Shown here: in pieces, positions 6,162 through 13,386 of the stretch
How the letters are laid out: every line of letters starts with the position of its first letter
How positions within the stretch are numbered: position 1 is the stretch's first letter
Origin: Oscillospiraceae bacterium
Lineage (GTDB): Bacteria; Bacillota; Clostridia; Oscillospirales; Ruminococcaceae
Reading direction: 5' to 3'
DNA: 16,013 bases
Assembly: GCA_017396055.1 (NCBI GenBank)
Contig: JAFQND010000151.1
Span: 1-16,013 of the forward strand
Program-made: the position numbers and the translations under genes
Notes under the pieces: generated by a model
Database searches by the model: none
Told to the model about the DNA's origin: nothing
The model's input: only the letters and a program-made list of their open reading frames with translations

Positions 6162-7922
6162 TTACATATGTTCCACGGATTCGATGCCCAGTACGTCCAG
6201 ATGCTTCAGAAGCACAGTGCGGACAAAGCGGCACAGACAGAGCCAGGTCTCTTTCTTCGCTTCATCTTCTTCGGCCATGATGTGGTTGTCATGATAGAAG
6301 CGGGAGAAGAGGGTAGCCAGCTGATAGGCGTTCTCACAGACATGGCTGGGAGATTTTTCGTCCAATGCGCGCTGGAAGACACCGCCGGTCAGCAGCAGGT
6401 TCAGCCACAGCTCGCGCTCGGCATCGGTATAGACACTGTGCAGCGAAAGGGGAGAAGTCTCATCGAGACCTGCTTTTTTCAGAATGGAGTTGATGCGGGT
6501 GACGGTATACAGCAGATAGGTGCCGGTCTTGCCCTCAAAGGAGAGGAATTTGTCCAGATCGAAGACATAGTCGCGGGTGGGCTGGTTGATCAGGTCACCG
6601 AATTTCAGTGCGGCGATGCCTACCTTCTCGGCGATCTCGTTATGGTCGGCTTCCGAAACGAATTCAGAGGCGGTCAGTTTTTCCTTTGCGGCATCGGTCA
6701 CGGTGGCAATCAGGTCGGACAGTCGCATGACACCGCCGTCACGGGTCTTATAGGGTTTGCCGTCGCTGCCGTTCATGGTGCCAAAGCCCAGATGGGCAAG
6801 ATCGGTCTCTTCGGGAACGATACCTGCTTTTTTGGCGCAGCGGAAGACCTGGGTGAAATGCAGTTCCTGGCGTTTGTCGACCACATACCAGATCCGCTCG
6901 GGATGGAAGTCCTTTTCGCGCTGGATGATGGTGGCAAGGTCGGTGGTGGCATAGATGCTGGAGTTATCGGATTTTCTGATGATGACAGGGGGCATGGGAG
7001 CCTTGTCGGATTCTTCGGCGACGTCGACGACCATGGCGCCATCGCTCTCACGGAGCAGGCCTTTGCCGGTCAGGATCTCCATCAGTTCGGGAATATACTT
7101 GTCCGCATCGCTCTCGCCGTACCAGAGGTCGAAATCGACACCCAGTTTTTCATAGTTCTGTTTCATGTCGGCGATGGAAGCGCGAAGAATCTCTTTCCAC
7201 AGGGCATAATAGCCGGCTCTGCCGTTCTGCAGCTCATAGGTGCAGATGTGTGCCTTTTGAGAGAAGGCTTCGTCGGTTTTGCTGCGCTTGCTGGCGAAGG
7301 GATAGATCTCGTTGAGCTCAGAAGCTTCCAGAGCGGGGACCTCGTCCTTTTCGGGATTGAAGTCTTCGGCGAAGCAGCGCCATTCGGGGCAGCGTTCGCT
7401 CAGCTCGGCAATGACAAGACCCATCTGCAGGCCCCAGTCACCCAGATGGACGTCGCCCTGTACGGTGCGGCCGGTGGAACGGGCGATTCTTTTCAGCGAC
7501 TCGCCGATAATGGCGGAGCGCAGGTGACCGATATGCAGGGGTTTTGCGACGTTGGGACCGCCGTAGTCCAGGACGATGGTTTCGGGCTTTTCTGCCTGAG
7601 GAATACCGAGGAAGGGGTCAGCCATCAGTGCTTCGCCCTGCTCCTTCAGAAATTCGTCGGTGACAGAGAGGTTCAGAAATCCGGGACGGACACATTCAGC
7701 CTTGGCGAAAACGGGATTTTCTTTCAGAACGTCCGCTACCTGCTCGGCGATCATGAAGGGGGCCTTGCGGTAGAGTTTTGCGCCGGCAAAAGCGCCGTTG
7801 CACTGGAACTGGCAGAGGTCCAGACGGTCAGAAACGCCCACATTGCCCAGTGCGGGGTCAAAGCCGCAGGAGGCGAAGGCATCGGAAACGATGGCGGTAA
7901 GGGTCTGGATGATGGAATTCAT
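6162..7922 (-). CDS. argS: Arginyl-tRNA synthetase
   Basis: A class I aminoacyl-tRNA synthetase that charges tRNA-Arg with arginine using ATP. With the start used here it has 586 residues, normal for ArgRS. The N-terminal Add-1 tRNA D-loop recognition domain is visible (FQCNGAFAGAKLYRK). HIGH-type GPNVAKPLHIGHLRS holds H130-I-G-H133, and YKTRDGGVMRLSDLI takes the place of KMSKS. A helical DALR anticodon-binding domain closes the protein, ending GIESVEHM. An ATG 30 bases upstream (7952) lacks an RBS and lies at the foot of a stable hairpin. The ATG at 7922 has AAAGGAG upstream, though with a rather long 11-base spacing, and starts the typical MNSIIQTL sequence. It lies 61 bases after pfkA on the same strand. 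Confidence 0.95.
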   Translation of the reverse strand: MNSIIQTLTAIVSDAFASCGFDPALGNVGVSDRLDLCQFQCNGAFAGAKLYRKAPFMIAEQVADVLKENPVFAKAECVRPGFLNLSVTDEFLKEQGEALMADPFLGIPQAEKPETIVLDYGGPNVAKPLHIGHLRSAIIGESLKRIARSTGRTVQGDVHLGDWGLQMGLVIAELSERCPEWRCFAEDFNPEKDEVPALEASELNEIYPFASKRSKTDEAFSQKAHICTYELQNGRAGYYALWKEILRASIADMKQNYEKLGVDFDLWYGESDADKYIPELMEILTGKGLLRESDGAMVVDVAEESDKAPMPPVIIRKSDNSSIYATTDLATIIQREKDFHPERIWYVVDKRQELHFTQVFRCAKKAGIVPEETDLAHLGFGTMNGSDGKPYKTRDGGVMRLSDLIATVTDAAKEKLTASEFVSEADHNEIAEKVGIAALKFGDLINQPTRDYVFDLDKFLSFEGKTGTYLLYTVTRINSILKKAGLDETSPLSLHSVYTDAERELWLNLLLTGGVFQRALDEKSPSHVCENAYQLATLFSRFYHDNHIMAEEDEAKKETWLCLCRFVRTVLLKHLDVLGIESVEHM

Positions 7923-7950
7923 AGATCTGTTTGCTCCTTTGATATCATGC

Positions 7951-7982
7951 AAAGAGAGCGGTCTCCCGCCCTCTTTATTTTT
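7951..7982 (+). terminator. Stable hairpin between pfkA and argS, terminator-like on the plus strand
   Basis: AAAGAGAGCGG (7951-7961) pairs with CCGCCCTCTTT (7966-7976) over 11 positions, and five T (7978-7982) follow on the plus strand. Read on the minus strand, the sense of both neighbouring genes, the same hairpin has a GAGA (GNRA) tetraloop but no downstream T-run. It therefore fits a terminator of antisense transcripts, or an RNA-processing or stabilising hairpin in the pfkA-argS mRNA, better than a terminator for pfkA. Confidence 0.6.
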
Positions 7983-7983
7983 C

Positions 7984-9057
7984 TTATTCGTCGCCGAAAG
8001 ACACGCCCATGTCTTTGGCTACCAGGATCATCTGGTCATCGGGGGCGACCAGCTTGGCTTTTCCGGCGATGTCGGAAAGCTTGTTCTGGGTGATGGTGTT
8101 GCCGACCTTGGCGACGGTGACGCCAAATTCTTTTTTCTTGATAAGGCTGGCGGCATAGGCACCGAACTGGGTAGACAGCACGCGGTCATAGGCAGAGGGG
8201 GCACCGCCGCGCTGGGTGTGTCCGGGAATGACGACGCGGCATTCACAGCCGGCAGCGGTGACGGCTGCAGCGATCTTGGACGAGATATTGGCATAGCCTT
8301 CGGCTGTACGGGCAGCAAGGCGTTCCTTGCGCTTTTTGGGCTCGCTCTTTTCCATAGCGCCCTCGGCCACGGCGATGATCGAGAAGGCTTTGCCGTTTTC
8401 AGCGCGCTTCTTGACGGCCTTGACGACCTTTTTCATATCGAAGGGGATCTCAGGCAGCAGAATGACATCGGCGCCGCCGGCGACACCTGCATAGAGGGTC
8501 AGCCAGCCGGTTTTGTTGCCCATCAGTTCAACGACCATGCAGCGGCCGTGGCTGGCGGCGGTGGTGTGCAGCCGGTCGATGGCTTCGGTGGCGATATCCA
8601 GTGCGGAATGGAAACCGAAGGTCACATCGCTGCCGTAAAGGTCGTTGTCGATGGTCTTGGGCAGACCGATGACATTAAGTCCTTCTTCTGCCAGCAGGGC
8701 AGCGGTCTTATGGGTGCCGTTGCCGCCCAGGATCAGCAGGCAGTCCAGCTTCATCTTCTTATAGTTTTCCTTCATGGCCTTGACTTTGTCGACATTGTCT
8801 TCGCCGATGACCTGCATCAGTTTGAAGGGCTGACGGGAGGTACCCAGAATAGTGCCGCCGAGGGTCAGAATGCCGGAGAAATCAGACTTTTTCATGAGCT
8901 TGTATTCGCCCTCGATCAGTCCTCGATAGCCGTCGATAATGCCGATGATCTCCACATCGTCGATGATCTCATAAGCTGCTTTTGCAACGCCGCGGATAAC
9001 AGCATTGAGGCCGGGACAGTCGCCGCCGCTGGTGAGGATGCCGATTCTGGTTGCCAT
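7984..9057 (-). CDS. pfkA: 6-phosphofructokinase (phosphoryl donor uncertain)
   Basis: Converts fructose 6-phosphate to fructose 1,6-bisphosphate in glycolysis. The 357-residue protein shows LTSGGDCPGLNAVIRG (9-23), GGTILGTSRQPF, GGNGT (111-115), PKTIDND (133-139, catalytic Asp137) and GGADVILLPEIPF. In E. coli PfkA numbering, position 103 is Asn here instead of Asp, 104 is Gly (the ATP-type residue) and 124 is Lys (the PPi-type residue). This hybrid signature resembles the mixed-substrate/group III clade, so the ATP or PPi donor is open. The start MATRIGIL is chosen because AAAGGAGG lies nine bases upstream; an upstream in-frame ATG at 9099 adds 14 unconserved residues. It is first in the run with argS and has its own promoter at about 9119-9124. 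Confidence 0.93.
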   Translation of the reverse strand: MATRIGILTSGGDCPGLNAVIRGVAKAAYEIIDDVEIIGIIDGYRGLIEGEYKLMKKSDFSGILTLGGTILGTSRQPFKLMQVIGEDNVDKVKAMKENYKKMKLDCLLILGGNGTHKTAALLAEEGLNVIGLPKTIDNDLYGSDVTFGFHSALDIATEAIDRLHTTAASHGRCMVVELMGNKTGWLTLYAGVAGGADVILLPEIPFDMKKVVKAVKKRAENGKAFSIIAVAEGAMEKSEPKKRKERLAARTAEGYANISSKIAAAVTAAGCECRVVIPGHTQRGGAPSAYDRVLSTQFGAYAASLIKKKEFGVTVAKVGNTITQNKLSDIAGKAKLVAPDDQMILVAKDMGVSFGDE

Positions 9058-9118
9058 AAAGAAAGACCTCCTTTTGGATAAAGCCTTGTTGAAAGGCACA
9101 ACATCATTTTATATGGGT

Positions 9119-9124
9119 ATTATA
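9119..9124 (-). promoter_or_regulatory. Extended -10 promoter for pfkA
   Basis: On the minus strand TGTTATAAT contains a perfect -10 hexamer (9124-9119) with a TGn extension. No good -35 hexamer lies 16-18 bases upstream. Initiation near 9112 would give a leader of about 55 bases that contains a small TGTTG/CAACA hairpin. It is divergent from the promoter of the isomerase gene, and the two share about 70 bases. Confidence 0.65.
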
Positions 9125-9193
9125 ACATCTTTTTTGGAAAAGGTACAGCCGTACCGCAGAAGTTTTCGGTTTTGCAGAAATTTTTCGCTGCAG

Positions 9194-9223
9194 TTTCCAT
9201 TTTTATGGTGACTGTGGTATAAT
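9194..9223 (+). promoter_or_regulatory. Extended -10 promoter for the isomerase/deacetylase-like unit
   Basis: TATAAT at 9218-9223 is preceded by TGG (9215-9217), an extended -10. A weak -35 TTTCCA (9194-9199) lies 18 bases upstream. Initiation near 9230 would place the RBS (9242-9250) close to the transcript's 5' end. Confidence 0.65.
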
Positions 9224-9258
9224 GAAAGCGAAAAATATCCGAAAAAGGAGCGATGACC

Positions 9259-10095
9259 ATGACAATGCAGGTAGGTCTGCAGCTTTACGCACTGCGCGAA
9301 CAGATGAAAGAGGATCTTGCCGGCACCCTGAAAAAGGTAGCCGAAGCAGGTTATAAACAGATCGAGATCGCCGACAGAATGGGCAAATCCGTTCAGGAGA
9401 TGAAAGCTCTTCTGGAAGAAACCGGTCTGAATCTGATGGGTGCCCATATCGGTTCTGCCGACCTTGATTCCATCAAAGCCGAGCTGGAGTATTACGGCGA
9501 ACTGGGCGTGAAATATCTGGTCTGCGGCAACGACTTCTTCCCCTATGGCGTACCGGGCGAAGTGCTCAAACGCTGCACGGTCTATAATCGCGTGGGCGAG
9601 ATTTGCCGCGAGAACGGTGTGACGCTCTGCTATCACAACCATTTCCAGGAATTCCAGCGTCTCTGCCGTATTCCATCGATGGAATGGATCCTTGAAAACA
9701 CCGATCCCGGTCTTTTGAGTCTGGAACTGGATGTTTACTGGTCTTCCCGCGCCGGCATCGACACCGTTGAGTTCCTCAAGCGGTATATCGACCGTGTTGC
9801 CATTCTCCACCTGAAAGATTTCCCCGCCGACGCTCCTCAGAAGCTGGATATGTTTGACGGCGTCGTTCTTCCTTATCAGCAGCTGTCCAATGAGGCCTTT
9901 GACCTTGTATCGGACAAGAGACTCTTCACCGAGCTGGGCGACGGCATTCTCCCTCTGAAGGAAATGATCGAAATGGGCAAAGCCGCCGGCGTTCCCTGGA
10001 CGGTCATCGATCAGGACTCCACCCAGATCGATCCCTATGACTCCATCCGCAGAAACAAGGCTTTCCTCGAACAGTTCGACGGCATGACCTTCTGA
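9259..10095 (+). CDS. Sugar phosphate isomerase/epimerase (AP endonuclease 2 / xylose isomerase-like TIM barrel)
   Basis: A 278-residue TIM-barrel protein of the family that includes inosose dehydratases, hydroxypyruvate isomerase and sugar 3-epimerases; these use a divalent metal to act on keto-sugars. Visible features are GLQLYALREQ at the first strand, the strand motif LCYHNHFQEF (H126, H128), LSLELDVYW (Asp158), AILHLKDFP (His184) and FTELGDGILP (Glu225). The last three are plausible metal ligands. AAAAAGGAG (9242-9250) lies only two bases before the ATG at 9253 but eight before the one at 9259, so the latter start is preferred. It is followed after 13 bases by a NodB-like gene in the same unit. 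Substrate is unknown. Confidence 0.88.
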   Translation: MTMQVGLQLYALREQMKEDLAGTLKKVAEAGYKQIEIADRMGKSVQEMKALLEETGLNLMGAHIGSADLDSIKAELEYYGELGVKYLVCGNDFFPYGVPGEVLKRCTVYNRVGEICRENGVTLCYHNHFQEFQRLCRIPSMEWILENTDPGLLSLELDVYWSSRAGIDTVEFLKRYIDRVAILHLKDFPADAPQKLDMFDGVVLPYQQLSNEAFDLVSDKRLFTELGDGILPLKEMIEMGKAAGVPWTVIDQDSTQIDPYDSIRRNKAFLEQFDGMTF

Positions 10096-10108
10096 AAGGA
10101 GCATCTTT

Positions 10109-10945
10109 ATGGCTAAACGCGGCTATCGCATTTCTGTGGACGATAATATCCGTTTTCTGGAGGATATCGCCGCGCACCCCGAATATACCTCGCTCTTTGA
10201 AAACCCTTTTCTGAAGATGTTCCGTGAGTTTCACGAAAAATACGGCACAAAGGTGCATTTCAACCTCTTTTTTGAGCGGGGAGATTTTAACCTGACCATG
10301 GTACCCGACCGGTTCAAGGCAGAGTGGGCGGCAAATGCCGACTGGATCCATCTCTCCTTCCACTCCAAGGCGGAATTCCCCAACTGGCCCTATCGTGATG
10401 CGAGTCCGGAACAGATCACAGCCGAATGCAGACAGGTCCACGATGAGATCCTGCGGTTTGCCGGTCCTGAGGTTCTCAGCAAAACAACGACCCTTCATTT
10501 TGCAGCAGCTACGCCCGACGGTGTCAGAGCTCTGAGAGACTGCGGCGTCGAGATTCTTTTAGGCGATTTCTCCTTCAACACCGAGGGCAAGCGCTGGCTG
10601 CACTATTACTGCACCGATGAACAGTTTGACCTGGTCAGAGAGAAATGTTTTGCAAAAGATCCCGCTACCGATATGATCTTCTGCTGCTGTGATATCGTGC
10701 TGGATTGCTTCCGTCCCGAAACGGTCGGCCCTGAGCTGGACCGGATGGCCGCTCTCTGGCCGGGAAGAGATTTTGTCGATCTTCTGATCCACGAGCAGTA
10801 TTTCTACCCCGATTATTCCAACCACCGTCCGTTCTATCGGGAGCTGATCGAGACCGGTATCAACTGGTGCCGGAATGCCGGATACGAACCCGTTCTGGTG
10901 GCTGATATCATTGACCCCGCCGCATTTGACGGCCCCAGTTTCTGA
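10109..10945 (+). CDS. NodB-like polysaccharide deacetylase-superfamily protein (divergent)
   Basis: A 278-residue protein without a signal peptide. The N-terminal part resembles the carbohydrate esterase 4 (NodB) fold. ISVDDN (Asp11, Asp12) stands where the family has its metal-binding Asp pair, and IHLSFHS (His81-x3-His85) stands where it has the His-x3-His metal motif. LHFAAATPDG (His130) resembles the next conserved strand. If the assignment is right, it could be a cytoplasmic metal-dependent hydrolase acting on an N-acyl or ester sugar. AAAGGAG upstream of ATG and the 13-base gap from the isomerase gene indicate co-transcription, hence a shared carbohydrate substrate. CE4 similarity is by motif inspection only, and the rest of the protein is unusual for the family. 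Confidence 0.7.
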   Translation: MAKRGYRISVDDNIRFLEDIAAHPEYTSLFENPFLKMFREFHEKYGTKVHFNLFFERGDFNLTMVPDRFKAEWAANADWIHLSFHSKAEFPNWPYRDASPEQITAECRQVHDEILRFAGPEVLSKTTTLHFAAATPDGVRALRDCGVEILLGDFSFNTEGKRWLHYYCTDEQFDLVREKCFAKDPATDMIFCCCDIVLDCFRPETVGPELDRMAALWPGRDFVDLLIHEQYFYPDYSNHRPFYRELIETGINWCRNAGYEPVLVADIIDPAAFDGPSF

Positions 10946-10952
10946 TGCAAAG

Positions 10953-10983
10953 AAAAAGCAGAGGCGTTTTCCTCTGCTTTTTT
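10953..10983 (+). terminator. Bidirectional intrinsic terminator
   Basis: GCAGAGG (10958-10964) and CCTCTGC (10971-10977) form a 7-bp stem with a six-base loop. AAAAA on the left and TTTTTT on the right give a T-run in each direction. It closes the isomerase/deacetylase-like unit on the plus strand and the GNAT/hydrolase/AraC unit on the minus strand. Confidence 0.9.
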
Positions 10984-11015
10984 CATTTCAGTTCTTTAGC
11001 ATAGAAGAGTACAAG

Positions 11016-11471
11016 TTAGCCGTCCTCTTCATAAGAGAGCACAAATTTGTCATATCCCCAGTGGAGATAGATCCCGAGATTACGGGTCTCAGACGCGTCG
11101 ACACCGATGGTCAGTCTCTCGAATCCCGCTTCTGCGGCATAGGCTTCCATGACCTTGACGAGTTTGGAGATATGTCCCTGACCTTCATACGCTTTGCGGA
11201 TGCGAAGAGCGTTGACATTGGCGACGGTCTTTCCGTCCACCAGTTCGAGCCGGCCTTTTTCGGCACCGCATTCGGGCGAGATCAGAAGAGTTCCCTCACC
11301 GATCGGCTCGCCGTCGCAGATCACCACAAAGGTAACCGCCAGACCATCTCTGTGCTGGCTGACATATTCTTCTTTCCAGCGGACCCAGCGTTCATCTCCG
11401 GGGTTTTTAGCGATGTTGAAGTCCCAGATCGTCTCCAGGTCTTTCAGGGTCGCCTTTCGGTATTCAAACAT
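11016..11471 (-). CDS. GNAT-family N-acetyltransferase
   Basis: A 151-residue single-domain acetyl-CoA-dependent acyltransferase. The acetyl-CoA pyrophosphate loop is visible as RIRKAYEGQGHISKLV (motif A, Arg/Gln-x-x-Gly-x-Gly/Ala form), followed by FERLTIGVDASETRNLGIYLHWGYDKF, the usual motif B with NLGIYLHWGY. The start lies two bases after the stop of the hydrolase gene; GGAG in the last codons of that gene supplies its RBS, so translation is probably coupled. Last gene of an AraC-hydrolase-GNAT unit. The acceptor is unknown; small molecules are as likely as proteins. Confidence 0.88.
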   Translation of the reverse strand: MFEYRKATLKDLETIWDFNIAKNPGDERWVRWKEEYVSQHRDGLAVTFVVICDGEPIGEGTLLISPECGAEKGRLELVDGKTVANVNALRIRKAYEGQGHISKLVKVMEAYAAEAGFERLTIGVDASETRNLGIYLHWGYDKFVLSYEEDG

Positions 11472-11473
11472 AC

Positions 11474-12424
11474 TTATTCTCCTTTGCAGCAGCTGTCATA
11501 CAGGGCGGCGATCTCGTCGAACAGCTCTGCATCCAGTTTTTCGGGGTCGGGTCTTGTCCAGAAGGAGCGATGTCCGCGGTCATCATAGATCTTGAAGGTG
11601 AACCGCGGGTCATCCTGATAGGGAAGGAAGGGCTCATAGCCGTTCTCGGGACGGACGGTGTCGTCATCGAGACTGTAGATGATCATAATGCGGGTATCTT
11701 TTGCCGTTTCAAAGCCTTTTACTGCCGAAAGGGCGGGATATTTTCCATAGAGGATCTTTTCATAGACCTGTACATAGGGGAGCATCAGCTTGACAGCGAA
11801 TTTGCCCACATAACCTGCGCCACGCTGTTCGATCATGCCGATGGATCTGTTGAAACCGGAAGCCATGACCGCGGCCTTCACATCGGGATGGAGATTCAGC
11901 ACGCTGCCCACCGAATAAGCACCCCAGCTGTAACCGAACAGCACGATGGGAAGGTCTTTATACTCCGGCTGTTCCTTGACAAAGCGTAGTGCATGGTCCA
12001 GGTCGATGACACCCTGGGGCAGACCGCCGGTGGAATCGCCTTCGCTCAGGTCGTTGCCGGTGGCATCATAGGCGAACACCAGATAACCGTCCGAGGTGAA
12101 GCGGTCGGCGACATTGGTGAAACCTTTCTGTCCGCCGCCGCCCATTCCGTGGGCGATGACGGCGACGCCTTTGATCTCCTGATCTTTTTTGTGATATTTC
12201 ATGCCGGCAAGGGTGTGTCCCTGCAGGGTTTTGAAGGTGCAGGCTTCTGTCTCGAGCCCGGGGTAGAAGGCGGGCTTGTTGGCGGCGGTGTTGCTTGTTT
12301 CATAGCGTTTGTTAAAGTTTGCCTGATAGATCTTTACCGTCAGAACAGGCATGACGACCAGCGCGAACAGAAGCACGATAACTGCCAGCCCAAGGATCAC
12401 CCAGAAGAGCACAGAATGTTTCAT
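11474..12424 (-). CDS. Membrane-anchored alpha/beta hydrolase
   Basis: A 316-residue protein with a single N-terminal transmembrane segment (about residues 6-30). A serine hydrolase domain follows, probably facing outside. The oxyanion loop is AHGMGGGGQKG (91-101), the nucleophile elbow GYSWG has Ser166, an acid candidate lies in SLDDDTV (Asp253-255), and the catalytic His285 is in DRGHRSFW, so the triad looks complete. It resembles the BAAT/acyl-CoA thioesterase-like and YqiK-adjacent peptidase/esterase hydrolases found widely in Firmicutes; substrate cannot be told. It starts five bases after the AraC stop, with GGAGG ten bases upstream of ATG, and is followed directly by a GNAT gene. Confidence 0.88.
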   Translation of the reverse strand: MKHSVLFWVILGLAVIVLLFALVVMPVLTVKIYQANFNKRYETSNTAANKPAFYPGLETEACTFKTLQGHTLAGMKYHKKDQEIKGVAVIAHGMGGGGQKGFTNVADRFTSDGYLVFAYDATGNDLSEGDSTGGLPQGVIDLDHALRFVKEQPEYKDLPIVLFGYSWGAYSVGSVLNLHPDVKAAVMASGFNRSIGMIEQRGAGYVGKFAVKLMLPYVQVYEKILYGKYPALSAVKGFETAKDTRIMIIYSLDDDTVRPENGYEPFLPYQDDPRFTFKIYDDRGHRSFWTRPDPEKLDAELFDEIAALYDSCCKGE

Positions 12425-12429
12425 GTCCT

Positions 12430-13233
12430 TTATTCCTCCGCGCGGGGACCGGTGTTGTAATAGCGGCTGCGGTATTTTGCCGGGCTGATGCCCTGATGAT
12501 AGGTAAAATATTTGATGAAGCGGTTGGGGTCGCCGAATCCCAGCATCGACGCGATCTCTTTGATGGGGGCGTCGGTGGTCAGCAGGATCTCTTCGGCACG
12601 TTTCATCTTCTGCTCATTGATATATTCCTTCAGACCGATGCCGAAGTTTTCTTTGAACAGAGCGGTCAGATAGTCGCTGTTGTAGCCAAAGGTAGAGCCC
12701 ACCTGTGCAGCGGTGATGGGCGAGCAGACATTGATGCGGATCCATTCGGTGATATCTCTGAGGATCTTTTTGTGCCGTACGGCAGCAGTGCGCTGCAGCA
12801 CGGCGGTCTCGGTTACCACCAGCATAGCAGCCATATCGACGGCTTCTTCGGGATAGTCTTTGTTATTGCACAGATGCAGAAGCTGCCGGAAGAGATTGGG
12901 CAGCATGTCATTTTCCGCACGGACCTGACAGGAAGCGGTCAGCCCCAGCAGATCGGGCTTGTCCGTGGTAAAGTGCATCCAGAAGAAAGAGACTTTTTTT
13001 ACGCTGGGTGCCAGACCAAAATGGATCATCTCGGGTGAAAGCACCAGCACATCGCCTTTTTCCAGCTGATAGGGGGTCAGCCCTTCCTGGATCTGTGCAT
13101 CGCCCTGCACCATATAAAGGATCTCATAGGCGTCCAGCTGACGGCGGGGGTGGATCCAGCCCTCTTTGCCCACGAACTGTCCGGAAGACAGACAATGGAA
13201 GGTGAAACTGCCCTGATCGGTGGTAATGAGCAT
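12430..13233 (-). CDS. AraC-family transcriptional regulator with cupin domain
   Basis: A 267-residue regulator. The N-terminal half is a cupin-like ligand-binding domain (HPRRQLDAYEILYMVQGDAQI, then YQLEKGDVLVLSPEMIHFG). The C-terminal ~100 residues are two helix-turn-helix motifs of the AraC/XylS type (ITAAQVGSTFGYNSDYLTALFKENFG and IKEIASMLGFGDPNRFIKYF, ending GISPAKYR). Start at 13233 is chosen because AAGGA lies 11 bases upstream; the ATG at 13245 lies directly against GGAAGG with no spacing. It is the first gene of the unit with the hydrolase and GNAT, and probably controls them or itself. The cupin suggests a sugar or small-molecule effector. Confidence 0.93.
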   Translation of the reverse strand: MLITTDQGSFTFHCLSSGQFVGKEGWIHPRRQLDAYEILYMVQGDAQIQEGLTPYQLEKGDVLVLSPEMIHFGLAPSVKKVSFFWMHFTTDKPDLLGLTASCQVRAENDMLPNLFRQLLHLCNNKDYPEEAVDMAAMLVVTETAVLQRTAAVRHKKILRDITEWIRINVCSPITAAQVGSTFGYNSDYLTALFKENFGIGLKEYINEQKMKRAEEILLTTDAPIKEIASMLGFGDPNRFIKYFTYHQGISPAKYRSRYYNTGPRAEE

Positions 13234-13308
13234 ACTTTGACACATCCTTCCCGAAAATTTAGGTTTTTCGTATCATAGTATTAGGGATAATTGCATCTTT
13301 TCACCGTC

Positions 13309-13314
13309 ATTATA
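13309..13314 (-). promoter_or_regulatory. Extended -10 promoter for the AraC unit
   Basis: On the minus strand TGGTATAAT gives a perfect -10 hexamer (13314-13309) with a TGn extension. The -35 region overlaps the stem of the upstream terminator and has only a poor match, as is common for activator-dependent promoters. The leader would be about 70 bases long. Confidence 0.65.
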
Positions 13315-13326
13315 CCATAATCCGCT

Positions 13327-13356
13327 AAAAAAAGGAACCCCGAAAGGTTCCTTTTT
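13327..13356 (-). terminator. Terminator after tatD
   Basis: GGAACC (13334-13339) and GGTTCC (13346-13351) form a 6-bp GC-rich stem with a six-base loop. It is extended by A/T pairs and ends in seven T on the minus strand (13333-13327). A shorter T-run on the other side could allow plus-strand termination too. Confidence 0.88.
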
Positions 13357-13386
13357 CTCATTCTTTTTGATGAAATTACTGGGATT

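Noticed and set aside
7923..7952. An upstream ATG (7952) as the argS start
   Set aside because: It lacks an RBS, sits at the base of a stable hairpin and adds ten residues unlike the family; the ATG at 7922 has AAAGGAG upstream and the usual MNS-type start.
6168..8093. A 641-codon open frame on the plus strand opposite argS, and a similar one opposite pfkA (7798-9081)
   Set aside because: Both are antisense shadows of two confidently identified housekeeping enzymes, and no family motif is visible in the translations.
9109..10104. Minus-strand 331-codon frame opposite the isomerase gene
   Set aside because: No domain is visible, it runs through the divergent promoter region, and the plus-strand gene has an RBS, a promoter and clear TIM-barrel motifs.
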